Part shown: in pieces, positions 11,105-21,100 of the stretch
How positions within the stretch are numbered: position 1 is the first letter of the stretch
Layout: each line of letters starts with the position of its first letter
DNA from: Saprospiraceae bacterium
GTDB taxonomy: Bacteria > Bacteroidota > Bacteroidia > Chitinophagales > Saprospiraceae
Assembly: GCA_016714765.1 (NCBI GenBank)
Contig: JADKCF010000044.1
Span: 85,001-149,000 of the forward strand
Direction: 5' to 3'
Length of the DNA stretch: 64,000 nucleotides
Notes under the pieces: model-generated
What the model was told of the DNA's origin: nothing
Database searches by the model: none
What the model saw: only the letters and a program-made list of their open reading frames with translations
Position numbers and translations under genes: made by a program

Positions 11105-12043
11105 ATGCCAGAAGTTAAACTTTTTTCCGGAACCAAGTCCAGATATCTGGCGGAGCGTATTTCTGACTATTATGGATATCCATTGGGAGACATTACAGTC
11201 AAAACCTTTGCAGATGGTGAAATGCAGGTAGTTATCAATGAATCAGTAAGGGGGTCGTATACTTTTTTCATATCATCTACATTTGGCCCCGCTGACAATA
11301 TTATGGAACTTCTGCTGATGATTGATTCTGCAAAAAGAGCATCTGCGGGGTATATCACAGCTGTCATTCCATATTTTGGATACGCAAGACAAGACAGAAA
11401 AGATAAGCCAAGAGTACCTATTTCTGCAAAGCTTGTCGCTAATATTCTTCAGGCTTCCGGAGTCAACAGAGTGATGACAATGGACCTTCATGCTGAACAA
11501 ATCCAGGGTTTTTTTGATATACCGGTGGATCACCTGAAGAGTGAAGCTATTTTTATTCCGTTCCTGGCAAAGCAGGACCTAAGCAATGTGACATTTGCTT
11601 CTCCAGATGTGGGTGGTGTAAAAAGGGCCAGAAGCTATGCCAAATATTTTGAGAGAGATCTTGTCATTTGTGATAAGGAAAGACGTGTAGCCAATGAAGT
11701 GGCAAGTATTACAGTCATAGGAGATGTGCAGGGCAAAGATGTTATACTCATAGACGATATCATCGATACAGCCGGTACATTATGTAAGGCAGCCGACGCA
11801 CTACTAGAAAAAGGGGCAAAAAGTGTCAAAGCGATGCTGACACATCCAGTATTGTCAGGTAATGCATACGAAAATATCAACCAGTCAAAATTGACTGAAA
11901 TTATAGTTACAGACTCCATTCCCCTCCGGGGCCAATCAGATAAAATAAGGGTATTGTCTTGTGCAAAGCTTTTTGCCAGAGCCATAAGAAATACACATGA
12001 ATACAAATCGATTGCTGCCCTTTTTGTCGATAAAGGAGTTTGA
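11105..12043 (+). CDS. prs: Ribose-phosphate pyrophosphokinase (PRPP synthetase)
   Basis: Converts ribose 5-phosphate and ATP to PRPP for purine, pyrimidine, histidine and NAD synthesis; cytosolic. The chosen start gives 312 residues, typical of class I enzymes, beginning MPEVKLFSGTKSRYLAERIS. The cation/ATP-binding motif is MDLHAEQIQGFFDIPVDHL, the flexible-loop region is SPDVGGVKRARSYA, and the PRPP-binding motif is DVILIDDIIDTAGTL. The frame opens earlier at 11078, but that ATG is part of the -7 box. It is divergent from the DMT transporter gene; the two promoters share about 130 bases. Confidence 0.96.
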   Translation: MPEVKLFSGTKSRYLAERISDYYGYPLGDITVKTFADGEMQVVINESVRGSYTFFISSTFGPADNIMELLLMIDSAKRASAGYITAVIPYFGYARQDRKDKPRVPISAKLVANILQASGVNRVMTMDLHAEQIQGFFDIPVDHLKSEAIFIPFLAKQDLSNVTFASPDVGGVKRARSYAKYFERDLVICDKERRVANEVASITVIGDVQGKDVILIDDIIDTAGTLCKAADALLEKGAKSVKAMLTHPVLSGNAYENINQSKLTEIIVTDSIPLRGQSDKIRVLSCAKLFARAIRNTHEYKSIAALFVDKGV

Positions 12044-12099
12044 TCACAGTTTGTATAAAAAAAACAGTGGTTTTATATACATTAAATTGTGCAAAGTCT

Positions 12100-12107
12100 T
12101 ATCTTTG
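12100..12107 (+). promoter_or_regulatory. -7 box of rplY
   Basis: TATCTTTG matches TAnnTTTG, 34 bases before the rplY ATG. It suggests rplY is transcribed separately from prs. Confidence 0.5.
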
Positions 12108-12141
12108 CGGCTCTTTAGAAACAACGATAAGTTATTAAGAT

Positions 12142-12750
12142 ATGATATCTGTAGAAATTCAAGGTAATACAAGGTCAGAATTTGGAAAAAAAGGTTCCAG
12201 AAATGACAGAAATAGTGGAAATGTTCCTGCTGTAATGTATGGCGGCAATGAAGTAATTCATTTTACAGTAACGCCCGCAGGCGTAAAAAACCTGATTTAT
12301 ACGCCTGATTTTAAATTAGCTGATTTATTGATAGACGGTAAACATTACAAAGCTATTTTGAAATCAGCACAATTTCATCCGGTAACAGATCAGTTGTTGC
12401 ATATCGACTTTCTGAGATTGATAGACAAAACACCTATCAAGGTAGAAGTTCCTTTAAGATTCAAAGGAGTGTCTCCTGGTGTGAAAGTGGGTGGAAAACT
12501 TATTCAGCAGCTTAGAAAAATAAAAATCAAAACTACCCCTGAATTTTTGGTTGATGAATTGAAAGCTGATATTTCGAAGTTGGACCTTGGACAGGCTTTG
12601 AGGGTCAGAGAAGTGATTGTTCCAAAAGGTGTAGAGATCATCAATAACAGTGCAACTCCTGTGGCTCTCATCGAGATACCGAGAGCATTGAAAGCAGCAG
12701 CTGCGGCTGAAGCAAAAGCTGAACAAAAAGGAGCAAAGAAGAAAAAATAA
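12142..12750 (+). CDS. rplY: 50S ribosomal protein L25/general stress protein Ctc
   Basis: A 202-residue L25 of the long TL5/CTC type, which binds 5S rRNA. The N-terminal domain (about 1-95) is the 5S-binding beta-barrel, with typical segments RNDRNSGNVPAVMYGGNE and HIDFLRLIDKTPIKVEVPL. The C-terminal TL5 domain covers about 96-185, with VPLRFKGVSPGVKVGGKL near the junction. The end is a lysine-rich tail (KGAKKKK). A strong hairpin follows. Confidence 0.95.
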   Translation: MISVEIQGNTRSEFGKKGSRNDRNSGNVPAVMYGGNEVIHFTVTPAGVKNLIYTPDFKLADLLIDGKHYKAILKSAQFHPVTDQLLHIDFLRLIDKTPIKVEVPLRFKGVSPGVKVGGKLIQQLRKIKIKTTPEFLVDELKADISKLDLGQALRVREVIVPKGVEIINNSATPVALIEIPRALKAAAAAEAKAEQKGAKKKK

Positions 12751-12770
12751 TTTCCTCCCGAATAATATTA

Positions 12771-12806
12771 AAAAATGGGTTTTATCTTGCGGTAAAACCC
12801 ATTTTT
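12771..12806. terminator. Bidirectional terminator between rplY and gcvP
   Basis: A perfect 14-base inverted repeat (AAAAATGGGTTTTA against TAAAACCCATTTTT) with an 8-base loop. Its A/T-rich flanks give a T-run on either strand, so it can serve both rplY (+) and the convergent gcvP (-). Confidence 0.85.
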
Positions 12807-12867
12807 TATATATGCTAAAAACCGTTTTATTTAAGTTGTCCTGTCTTTATAAGGAACTAAGTCTGTG

Positions 12868-14187
12868 TTAAGGTTTGTCAGCCATATAACTTTCCAGTGG
12901 AGGGCAGGTACAAATCAGATTTCTGTCTCCATAAGCACTGTCTACTCTGGCTACACTTGGCCAAAACTTGCCACCCTTTTTTAGATATGGCAAAGGAAAA
13001 GCGGCTTTTTCTCTGCTGTAGCTGTACACCCAAGCGTCATTAGTTACTACTTCGGCAGTATGAGGTGCATTGGTCAGTACATTGGAATGTGGATCCATTT
13101 CACCTGATGCTACCTGATCTATTTCTTTTCTGATTTCCAGCAAGGCATCACAGAACCTGTCGAGCTCCCCTTTGTCCTCACTTTCTGTGGGCTCTATCAT
13201 GATGGTGCCTGCCACAGGGAATGATAAAGTAGGTGCGTGAAAACCGTAATCCATCAGCCTTTTTGCTACGTCTTCTGCACTGATACCTACAGTCTTAAAC
13301 TGCCTCAGATCTACAATCATCTCATGGGCAGCTCGTCCTTTTTCCCCTGAATAAAGGATAGGATATGCTTTTTCCAGCCTTGCTTTGATATAATTAGCAT
13401 TAAGGATAGCATACTTTGTTGCATTGGTCACGCCTTCCGCTCCGAGCATTCTGATATATCCATATGAAATCAGCAAAATACTGGCACTTCCCCATGGCGC
13501 TGATGATACTGCATGCGTAGCTTTTGTACCACCGGTATGCACCAATGGATGTCCAGGCAAAAACGGAGCAAGTTTGTTGTTGACACAAATAGGTCCCATA
13601 CCGGGTCCCCCTCCACCGTGAGGGATGGCAAATGTCTTGTGGAGGTTTAGGTGGCATACATCGGCACCTATGATTCCCGGGCTTGTAAGTCCCACCTGTG
13701 CATTCATATTAGCACCATCCATATAAACCAAACCACCATTGTCGTGGATAAGCTGACAGATATCTTTGATAGATGCTTCGAATACACCATGTGTACTTGG
13801 GTAAGTAATCATAAGGCAAGCCAATTTTTCACTGTACTGGTCTACTTTGGCCTTCAGATCATCCATGTCTACGTTTCCTTTATCGTCACAAGCCACCACG
13901 ACGACCTCCATGCCGCACATAACGGCAGAAGCAGGGTTGGTACCATGTGCAGACGAAGGAATCAAAGCGATATTGCGGTGGTGGTCGTTTCTATCCTCAT
14001 GGTAAGCTTTGATTGTCAATAAGCCGGCATACTCTCCCTGTGCGCCTGAGTTGGGTTGAAGCGAACAAGCTTCAAAGCCTGTAATTTCGGCCAGGTACGC
14101 TTCCAGCTCGGTAAATATTTGCCGGTATCCTTCAGTCTGGTCTGCAGGAGCAAATGGATGTATCGCTGAAAACTCAGGCCATGTGAC
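12868..14187 (-). CDS. gcvP: Glycine dehydrogenase (decarboxylating), C-terminal part, split by a frameshift
   Basis: The C-terminal 440 residues or so of GcvP, the PLP-dependent P-protein of the glycine cleavage system, which decarboxylates glycine and passes the aminomethyl group to the H-protein. The PLP-lysine motif HLNLHKTFAIPHGGGGPGMG is intact, as are IPSSAHGTNPASA and the C-terminal ICTCPPLESY. The first in-frame ATG is at 14019, but homologous sequence continues upstream in this frame to about 14187 (WPEFSAIHPFAPAD, SLQPNSGAQGEYAGL), where it meets the N-terminal part. So this is not a separate gcvPB gene: the domain border is in the wrong place and one base joins the halves. Confidence 0.9.
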   Translation of the reverse strand, partial: VTWPEFSAIHPFAPADQTEGYRQIFTELEAYLAEITGFEACSLQPNSGAQGEYAGLLTIKAYHEDRNDHHRNIALIPSSAHGTNPASAVMCGMEVVVVACDDKGNVDMDDLKAKVDQYSEKLACLMITYPSTHGVFEASIKDICQLIHDNGGLVYMDGANMNAQVGLTSPGIIGADVCHLNLHKTFAIPHGGGGPGMGPICVNNKLAPFLPGHPLVHTGGTKATHAVSSAPWGSASILLISYGYIRMLGAEGVTNATKYAILNANYIKARLEKAYPILYSGEKGRAAHEMIVDLRQFKTVGISAEDVAKRLMDYGFHAPTLSFPVAGTIMIEPTESEDKGELDRFCDALLEIRKEIDQVASGEMDPHSNVLTNAPHTAEVVTNDAWVYSYSREKAAFPLPYLKKGGKFWPSVARVDSAYGDRNLICTCPPLESYMADKP

Positions 14188-15746
14188 CGCAACATTTCAC
14201 TGGCTGCATTGAGCTTCATCGTACACGAACCCAAAGAAATCATAGAATGAACTAAAGAGAGGTCTTTGTTTTCCAGACTTTTTATGTATCGCATCATTTT
14301 GCTTTCAGTATGATATGCCGAAAAAACAGGATGCGTTAGTATTTCCCCTGTCCTTGACATACTTCCCAACCTAGTGGAGTCTATAGTTCCGTTAAATCTG
14401 GATTTGACTCCGGTCACATTTTCGAAGAGATCAATGATATCTTTTATATCCTGTAACGTTGTCGTCTCATCCACAGAAATGGATATTTTATCTTCCGCAG
14501 GGTAATGAAAATTGATAGATGCACCATTAGAAGCAGATTTTATATTTCTTATAGTTTCCTTACTTGCCTGAACAGTGATCGTATCAAAAAAGCGGTCTGT
14601 AGTGACAATGTTTTTATTAAGGGCCAGATTTTCTGCCAGGATGGCGGTCAATTTGTGGATGTCAGTTGCAATTTCTTTGAGACCTACAGGGCCGTGATAA
14701 ACTGCATACATCCCGGCCATGATAGCAAGCAGAGCCTGAGCCGTGCATATATTGCTGGTTGCCTTCTCTCGTCGGATATGTTGTTCTCTGGTTTGTAAAG
14801 CCATTCTCAATGCTGGATGACCGTGGACATCTACTGACATCCCTATGATGCGACCTGGTATCACTCTCTTGAAATCTTCCTTTGTAGCAAAAAAAGCGGC
14901 ATGTGGGCCACCAAACCCCATCGGTACGCCGAATCTCTGGGTATTTCCTACTACTACATCAGCACCCCATTCGCCCGGAGGTGTCAACAGTACCAAAGAC
15001 ATGATATCAGCAGTGACTACCACCTGTATTTCTTTAGTATTGCATTGTGCAGCAAATGCTCTATAATCATGGATTTGTCCCTCAGCATCAGGATACTGTA
15101 TCAACACTCCAAAGTAATCATCAGAAAAATCAAAAGACTGCCAGTCTCCTGTGATGACTTCTATGTTAAGTGGTTTTGCTCTGGTCAGCAAGACATCAAG
15201 CGTCTGCGGATATACCTTGCTATCGACAAAAAAGCGTACCGCCGGGTTGTTTTTTCTTTTTTTATTATGAATGCCTTCGGCCATCGCCATGGCTTCTGCG
15301 GCTGCTGTTCCTTCGTCGAGCAATGATGCATTGGCGATAGGCAAACCAGTCAGGTCAGATACCATGGTCTGATAATTAAGCAATGCTTCGAGCCTTCCCT
15401 GTGCGATTTCTGCCTGATAGGGTGTGTATTGAGTATACCAGCCCGGATTTTGAAATATATTTCTCAAGATGACAGAGGGCGTGATAGTACCAAAGTAACC
15501 TTGTCCGATGTAGTTTTTGTATATTTTGTTTCTTTTAGCTACTTTTTCCAGCATAGTGAGGTATGCATACTCAGTCATTGCCTCAGGAAGATGTAATGCT
15601 TTGTCCATCCTGATGCCAGTGGGTACAGTTTCGTCTATAAGCTGATCAAGTGAATCTACGCCTATAGTGGCCAGCATTTCATGCATTTCTTCTGAGGATA
15701 TGCCTATATGTCTCTTGGCAAAATTGGTAAGGGTGTGTGAAGACAT
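14016..15746 (-). CDS. gcvP: Glycine dehydrogenase (decarboxylating), N-terminal part, split by a frameshift
   Basis: Residues 1-519 match the N-terminal part of GcvP: FAKRHIGISSEEMHEML at the start, YIGQGYFGTITPSVILRNI, and SLGSCTMKLNAASEML near 503-518. The last 57 residues (from RSHGLSF) are out of frame and unlike the family. GcvP normally reads MLPVTWPEF here. The DNA has ATG TTG C-G GTC ACA TGG near 14189, one C short of the proline codon. Adding one base gives a single 959-residue protein, the normal GcvP length. The start ATG at 15746 is well placed. The gene is single, without gcvT or gcvH nearby. Confidence 0.92.
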   Translation of the reverse strand: MSSHTLTNFAKRHIGISSEEMHEMLATIGVDSLDQLIDETVPTGIRMDKALHLPEAMTEYAYLTMLEKVAKRNKIYKNYIGQGYFGTITPSVILRNIFQNPGWYTQYTPYQAEIAQGRLEALLNYQTMVSDLTGLPIANASLLDEGTAAAEAMAMAEGIHNKKRKNNPAVRFFVDSKVYPQTLDVLLTRAKPLNIEVITGDWQSFDFSDDYFGVLIQYPDAEGQIHDYRAFAAQCNTKEIQVVVTADIMSLVLLTPPGEWGADVVVGNTQRFGVPMGFGGPHAAFFATKEDFKRVIPGRIIGMSVDVHGHPALRMALQTREQHIRREKATSNICTAQALLAIMAGMYAVYHGPVGLKEIATDIHKLTAILAENLALNKNIVTTDRFFDTITVQASKETIRNIKSASNGASINFHYPAEDKISISVDETTTLQDIKDIIDLFENVTGVKSRFNGTIDSTRLGSMSRTGEILTHPVFSAYHTESKMMRYIKSLENKDLSLVHSMISLGSCTMKLNAASEMLRSHGLSFQRYIHLLLQTRLKDTGKYLPSWKRTWPKLQALKLVRFNPTQAHRESMPAY

Positions 15747-15985
15747 TATTTAATATTTGGTTGGTAGTGAAACGATGTGCGAAGTTAAAAGTTTTTTAAA
15801 AATTTATTTAATATGTTATTATCAATCTGTTATTTTCTTTTAGTCCATTAGAAAAGAAGTGATTAGTCTGACTTTTTTTATCAGTTTTAATGAAATTAAT
15901 TCACATTTTCCTGGTCATGTTACGTGAGATGTTTAATATTTTAATTTATTAAAGTAATATTTAAGATACAAAATGGTAAATATAC
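15747..15985. other. AT-rich intergenic region between gcvP and the membrane protein/HTH pair
   Basis: With the following promoter this is a gene-free stretch of about 300 bases between divergent genes. It is strongly AT-rich. Besides the promoter at 15986-16016 I see no gene, RNA or repeat. A weak gcvP -7 candidate (TAACTTCG on the minus strand, near 15780) departs from the consensus at one position. Confidence 0.5.
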
Positions 15986-16016
15986 TTGACAAAATGTAAT
16001 GGATAGTGTATATTTG
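15986..16016 (+). promoter_or_regulatory. Promoter of the membrane protein/HTH regulator pair
   Basis: A -33 TTG (15986-15988) and a -7 TATATTTG (16009-16016) are separated by 20 bases, which fits the Bacteroidota primary-sigma consensus. The ATG at 16048 lies 31 bases downstream. Confidence 0.65.
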
Positions 16017-16047
16017 TATTTTTTTAATAAAATAAATTTATTTAAAT

Positions 16048-16539
16048 ATGGAATCAAGATATTTATTACCACATTGGCTTAAAAGTATTGGCTGGATAAT
16101 GTTTTTTCCAGGGTTGGTACTTGGGATTTTTTCTCTCTTTTATAATGTAGAATATGACTTTCTGGAAGGTAAGGTTTTTACTTTATTTACAGGAAGTGGT
16201 CTCGACTTTAAAAATGAAGCGGGCATCCGACAGTATTTTATATTTGTGCATGGCAATTACACCAATACGTTGGTTGGTTTATTTTTTCTGGTAGCTTTAT
16301 TGCTGATAGCCTTTTCCAGCGAAAAAGAAGAAGACGAGTTTATCAGTTCCATTCGACTCAACTCATTGGTTTGGGCGACCTACGCCAACTATTTGGTGCT
16401 GATTATTGGATTTCTATTCTTTTTTGGCTTTGAGTTTTTGTATGTGATGATTTTCAATATGTACACTACATTAATTATTTTTATTATCAGGTTCTATTTT
16501 TTGATGTCAAGAGCAAAAATCAGCCGAAATGAAAAATAA
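16048..16539 (+). CDS. Hypothetical four-TM membrane protein paired with an HTH regulator
   Basis: 163 residues with four predicted membrane helices (about 10-30, 72-92, 110-133, 135-152) and a soluble loop with FTGSGLDFKNEAGIRQYF between the first two. I do not recognise a named family. Its 3' end overlaps the downstream XRE-type regulator by 11 bases, a sign of translational coupling. Small membrane proteins coupled to 65-70-residue HTH proteins are common in Bacteroidota and Firmicutes, where the pair may sense an envelope signal, but the function is unknown. The start is supported by a good promoter at 15986-16016. Confidence 0.75.
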   Translation: MESRYLLPHWLKSIGWIMFFPGLVLGIFSLFYNVEYDFLEGKVFTLFTGSGLDFKNEAGIRQYFIFVHGNYTNTLVGLFFLVALLLIAFSSEKEEDEFISSIRLNSLVWATYANYLVLIIGFLFFFGFEFLYVMIFNMYTTLIIFIIRFYFLMSRAKISRNEK

Positions 16540-16732
16540 TCTGAAGGTACAAAGAGCCATCAAAAATATTACTCAGGATGAACTCGCAAAACAAATAGGT
16601 GTATCCAGACAAGCCATTAACTTTATTGAGTCCGGAAAATATGTACCATCCACTGTGTTAGCACTAAAACTTTCCAGATTTTTTGATAAATCCGTCAATG
16701 AAATATTTTATTTGGAAGACAGTGACGACTAA
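16529..16732 (+). CDS. XRE-family helix-turn-helix transcriptional regulator
   Basis: A 67-residue single-domain HTH protein of the Cro/CI (XRE) type, like YozG. The core NITQDELAKQIGVSRQAINF is a classic HTH_3 motif, followed by IESGKYVPSTVLALKLSRFF and a short acidic tail ending NEIFYLEDSDD. It binds DNA as a dimer in related proteins. It is translationally coupled to the upstream membrane protein (11-base overlap) and may control that operon. Confidence 0.9.
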   Translation: MKNNLKVQRAIKNITQDELAKQIGVSRQAINFIESGKYVPSTVLALKLSRFFDKSVNEIFYLEDSDD

Positions 16733-16762
16733 TTGACTGGGTCTTTTTCAGCAGGGATACGA

Positions 16763-18103
16763 TTAGGGTACGATGCCTTTCACTATTTTTCCATGTTTGA
16801 TGACTGTATCTACATTTTGTAACAGGGCAATGTGTCTTAGTACATCACCTTTGATAAGTAGTATATCGGCATATTTTCCTTCGCTGATGGTACCATACTT
16901 ATCGTCTACGCCCATGGCTTTTGCCGGCCAGTACGTGGCAGCCTTGATGGCATACATCGGATCTATTTTAAACTCATTGACCCATACATCCAACTCATTC
17001 CATGTACTCTGACAATGAAATTTCATAGGTATGCCGCTATCCGTACCCACCAAAAGGACAACACCGGCATCTCTCAACTGGCTTACTTTTTTTTCCAGCG
17101 TGGGTTTTCTAATTGGTGTCAGCTGAAAGTATGGCATCCTGCCCGGGTAACGCAGAGAGGATTTTATATCCTGTATGATATCATCAGGCAGGCCCAGGTG
17201 CCAGCAATCACCATCGAGCTTCTCTGGATTATCACGTGTGTATTCGAAATTGTAAAGACCCTCGACAGTAGGCGTCCAGAATAGAGGCCCTTTATTCATC
17301 TGTGCAGTACGTTCTTTAATCATAGCGATAATATCAGCAGGGTATTCTGGTGCAGAAGATAATCCTGTATGTTCAAAACAATCTACGCCTGCTTTGAGAC
17401 CTATTCTGATTTCTTCAGGGCGGTGACTATGTGCTACTACTGTGAGGCGATGTTTGTGCGCCTGATCTACGATGGTTTTCACTTCATCAAAAGTCATTTC
17501 GTCATGATCTATTAGTTTGATACAATTTACACCTGCGGCAGCAAGTTTGTCCACCTTTGTTTTAGCGTCAGCTGTACCATTGATACCCCATCTGAAAGCT
17601 TCAGTTCCCGGATAAGGTTTATGTTGTAAAAAAGGACCTGACATATACATAGTAGGGCCGGGGATTTCACCTTTATTGATTTTATCTCTTACCCTCATGC
17701 TTGCTTCAAGGGGTGCTCCAAGATCCCTGGCACTGGTCACTCCGGCCATAAGGAGCTGATGAGCTGAAGATGGCATGATAACAGATTCGAACCTGTCTAT
17801 ATAGGCAGTATCCCAGTGGGTATAATCACTGTGTCCGTTGATCATCAGATGGACGTGCATATCCCACATCCCAGGCATCACTGACATTCCTTCAGTACTG
17901 ATCTTTTCGTAGTCATCAGGTACCCTGAGATTGCCTTCATGACCTACTGCAGCTATTTTTTGACCATCGATCAGGATGACGCTATTATATAGTGGTTTTC
18001 CGCCGAATCCATCTATGAGTGTGCCACCTACCAATGCTTTTTTCTGAGCAGAGGTAGACAAAACAGATGTGAATATGAGCCAAAAGAATAAAAATTTTTT
18101 CAT
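16763..18103 (-). CDS. Exported amidohydrolase family protein (imidazolonepropionase-like)
   Basis: 446 residues with a signal peptide (MKKFLFFWLIFTSVLSTSAQ), so it acts in the periplasm or outside the cell. It is a metal-dependent hydrolase of the amidohydrolase superfamily. The N-terminal HxH metal motif is in GMWDMHVHL, the lysine is in CIKLIDHDE, further metal histidines are in VVAHSHRP and CFEHTG, and the final catalytic Asp is in LLVGTDSGIP. The C-terminal AAxxPAKAMGVDDKYGTISEGKYADILL segment is typical. Family members cleave cyclic amides, dipeptides or related C-N bonds; the substrate cannot be told. Confidence 0.9.
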   Translation of the reverse strand: MKKFLFFWLIFTSVLSTSAQKKALVGGTLIDGFGGKPLYNSVILIDGQKIAAVGHEGNLRVPDDYEKISTEGMSVMPGMWDMHVHLMINGHSDYTHWDTAYIDRFESVIMPSSAHQLLMAGVTSARDLGAPLEASMRVRDKINKGEIPGPTMYMSGPFLQHKPYPGTEAFRWGINGTADAKTKVDKLAAAGVNCIKLIDHDEMTFDEVKTIVDQAHKHRLTVVAHSHRPEEIRIGLKAGVDCFEHTGLSSAPEYPADIIAMIKERTAQMNKGPLFWTPTVEGLYNFEYTRDNPEKLDGDCWHLGLPDDIIQDIKSSLRYPGRMPYFQLTPIRKPTLEKKVSQLRDAGVVLLVGTDSGIPMKFHCQSTWNELDVWVNEFKIDPMYAIKAATYWPAKAMGVDDKYGTISEGKYADILLIKGDVLRHIALLQNVDTVIKHGKIVKGIVP

Positions 18104-18132
18104 AAACTGAAGATTGGAAATGAATGAATAGT

Positions 18133-18140
18133 CAAATATA
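18133..18140 (-). promoter_or_regulatory. -7 box of the amidohydrolase gene
   Basis: The minus strand reads TATATTTG (TAnnTTTG), 29 bases upstream of the ATG at 18103. No well-spaced -33 element is clear. Confidence 0.45.
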
Positions 18141-18197
18141 TTAAAGTATTTGATTTTTGTTTATACTTCAACTAGTTCTTTTTTCGTATATTAGCAT

Positions 18198-21100
18198 ATG
18201 CGTTTTACGGAAATACTGACTTTGGTTTTGATGATGTACTGCCTGACTGAAGGGGTAGGGCAGCGGACTGTGGGTAATCCGCTGAAAACAAAACGCATAG
18301 CAGTAATGGATTGTACTTTGATAGCTGATGAAAATACTTTGATGCCCCATACCGTCTTTATTGTGGCTGGACGGGATACTGTAAGAGATTTTTCCGTCAT
18401 CAACCAAAAAATTCTACTGACTGAGGCTGCCTGCAAAAAGTTGTTGGGTGATACTATATTATTGACTTACAGGTCTTTTCATTTTAATATAGAAAAGCCA
18501 TATTTCACCATTGATTCATCATTGTTGACTTTTAAAGAAAAGGCATTCATCAATGCTTATGAATACAAACCGGATGATAATCGCAATCAGTTGGTAGAAT
18601 CATCAGGTCTGGACTACAAGGGTAGTTTTTCCAGAGGGCTGTCTGTGGGCAATAGCCAGAGCCTGGTACTTAACTCTAATTTTGATATGCAACTCATAGG
18701 TGACCTGGGCAATGGCCTGAAAGTGGTGGCAGCCATCTCTGATGAAAATCTACCGATACAAGCACAGGGAAACACGCAGCAACTTCAGGAGTTTGACAAA
18801 GTTTTTATACAGGTCAGCAAAGATAAAACATCCGTAACGGCAGGAGACTATGAACTCCGAAGACCTAACAGTTACTTTATGAATTATTTTAAAAAGCTCA
18901 AAGGCGTAACACTAGCTTCTGCTTTTTCTACCGGGAGGCAAACTGAAGTTTTTACTAAAGGGAGCTTTGCAATATCCCGGGGAAAATTTGCCAGGCAAAC
19001 ACTACCTACCAAGGAGGGAAATCAGGGACCATACAGGTTGCAGGGGAATAATGGAGAGCGATTCATCATTGTACTGGCCGGAACTGAAAAAATATACTTT
19101 AACGGTTTATTGCTGACCCGGGGATTTGACTATGATTATGTCATAGATTATAACAGAGCTGAAATTACTTTTTCGCCTACCAGGGTAGTGGCCAGGGATT
19201 CACGAGTCATCGTCGAATTTGAGTATACGGATATATCTTACCTGAGATCGCTGTATGCCACCCAAACTGAATTTAAAGGTCAAAACTGGAATATCAATTT
19301 TAACTTTTATTCAGAGCAGGATAGCAAAAACTCTACAGGGGATATTCAGCTAGATTCCACTGACCTGAAGATCCTGGAGTTGAGCGGAGATGATCTCAGC
19401 AAGTCCGTACGCAAAAGCATCAGAACTATCACAGCAGACGAAAAAAAAGAAATAACACGTATTTTATATAAAGGAGTGGAAGACCCTGCAGAACCAGGAA
19501 ATATTATCCTTTATTTTACCGAAAATATTGATAGCGCCGCATATACTGCTGTATTTACAGAAGTTGGGGCAGGTAAAGGTGATTATGTTATAGACAATAC
19601 AAAAAATAAAAATGCCAGAATATATCGGTATGCAGGCAAAAATCAAGGCACGTATCTTCCGGTTGTACAATTGGTTCCACCGGAACAAAAACAAATGATA
19701 ACTCTCAATGGGTCATATAAAATGGGAAAGAATACTGACGTTTTTGCTGAAGTGGCACTAAGCAACCTCGATAAAAACCGTCGGTCACCCATCAATAACA
19801 ATGACAACACAGGATTATCATCGCACTTCTCTTTAAAACATGGTATGAAATTGGATTCAGCCGGAAGATGGATGCTGAATGGACATGTAATTCATGAATA
19901 TTTGCAAAATAACTTTAGCATACTCAACCCTTACAGGAATCCAGAATTTGTCAGAGACTGGAATATCGGTCAGCTGACAGGTAGAGGAGATGAAAATTTA
20001 ATATCTGCCCAAACCAGTCTGGAAGGAAAATCAGGTTTTTCCATAGAATACGGAATGAAAAAGTTTACAAAGGGCATTTTATATGATGGGCTTAAACACG
20101 AAGCGACCATCAAGTATCAGGGGGCAAGACTTAGTTTTAGGGCATTGGGAAATGTACTGACTTCTGAATCAGGAATTAAAAGTCAGAAAACATATTTTAG
20201 TAGGCCAAACGTAAGTATTCAATACCGACTGGATAAGCGAAATAACTGGTCAGTAGGTACCGAGCTAGATGCAGAAAACAACCAGTTGAAAGGTATTAAC
20301 TCGGATACGCTGGGCACTGGAAGTTATAAGTTTCAGCACTTGAAGTGGTTTGTCACCAATGATTTTAATAGGGATTTTGCACTAAAGCTGGCATTTTCAA
20401 CCCGGGATGACTACTTTGTAAAAAACTATGGATTACTTAGGGCCTCAAATGCTCAGGAAATAGAACTTGCCGGCAAATGGGTGTCTTCTCCCAATTCAGA
20501 TCTGCAGTGGAGTTTTATAGGTCGTAATCTCGATATTGTTGAACCTTCTCTTTTGCCCAGTGATAAAAGTAAAAAGACAGTATTAGGAAGACTGGATTAT
20601 AGTTTTGCGATGCTCCATCAGGGCATCAGATCGGTAACTTCCTATAATACCAATTCTGGACAGGAGCCGCGAATCGAATATGTATTTCAGAAAGTAGAAG
20701 TGGGCCAGGGAGATTATTTTCTCATAGGTGACTCAGAAAACCCCAATCTAAGCAATATCCAGAATTTTCGGTATGACCCCACCAATCCACTTTCCAGGTA
20801 TATCAGGTTGTCTCTGACCAACAACGAATTCATTCGCACCAATAATATTGAAATCAATCAAAACTTAAATATAGATCCGTCAAAATTCCTGAAACCTAAG
20901 GAAGGGAAAAAAATCAGTAAGTCCTACAAGTTTATTTCCCGGTTTTCTTCTCTTACTAATATCAGAATTACCAAAAAACAAATGGATGGCAGTGAGACGC
21001 CCCTTCTGTCATTTATTGATTTCGGGCTAGAAGACACTACACTTGTAGCTTACTCAGCACTAGGTGCGAACACTCTTTTTTTTAATCGCGGAAATGTCAA

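Noticed and set aside
12868..15746. Natural split of gcvP into gcvPA and gcvPB
   Set aside because: Natural splits lie near the middle of the protein (about residue 450). Here the break is at about residue 519, inside the conserved MLPVTWPEF motif, and one base restores the normal length.
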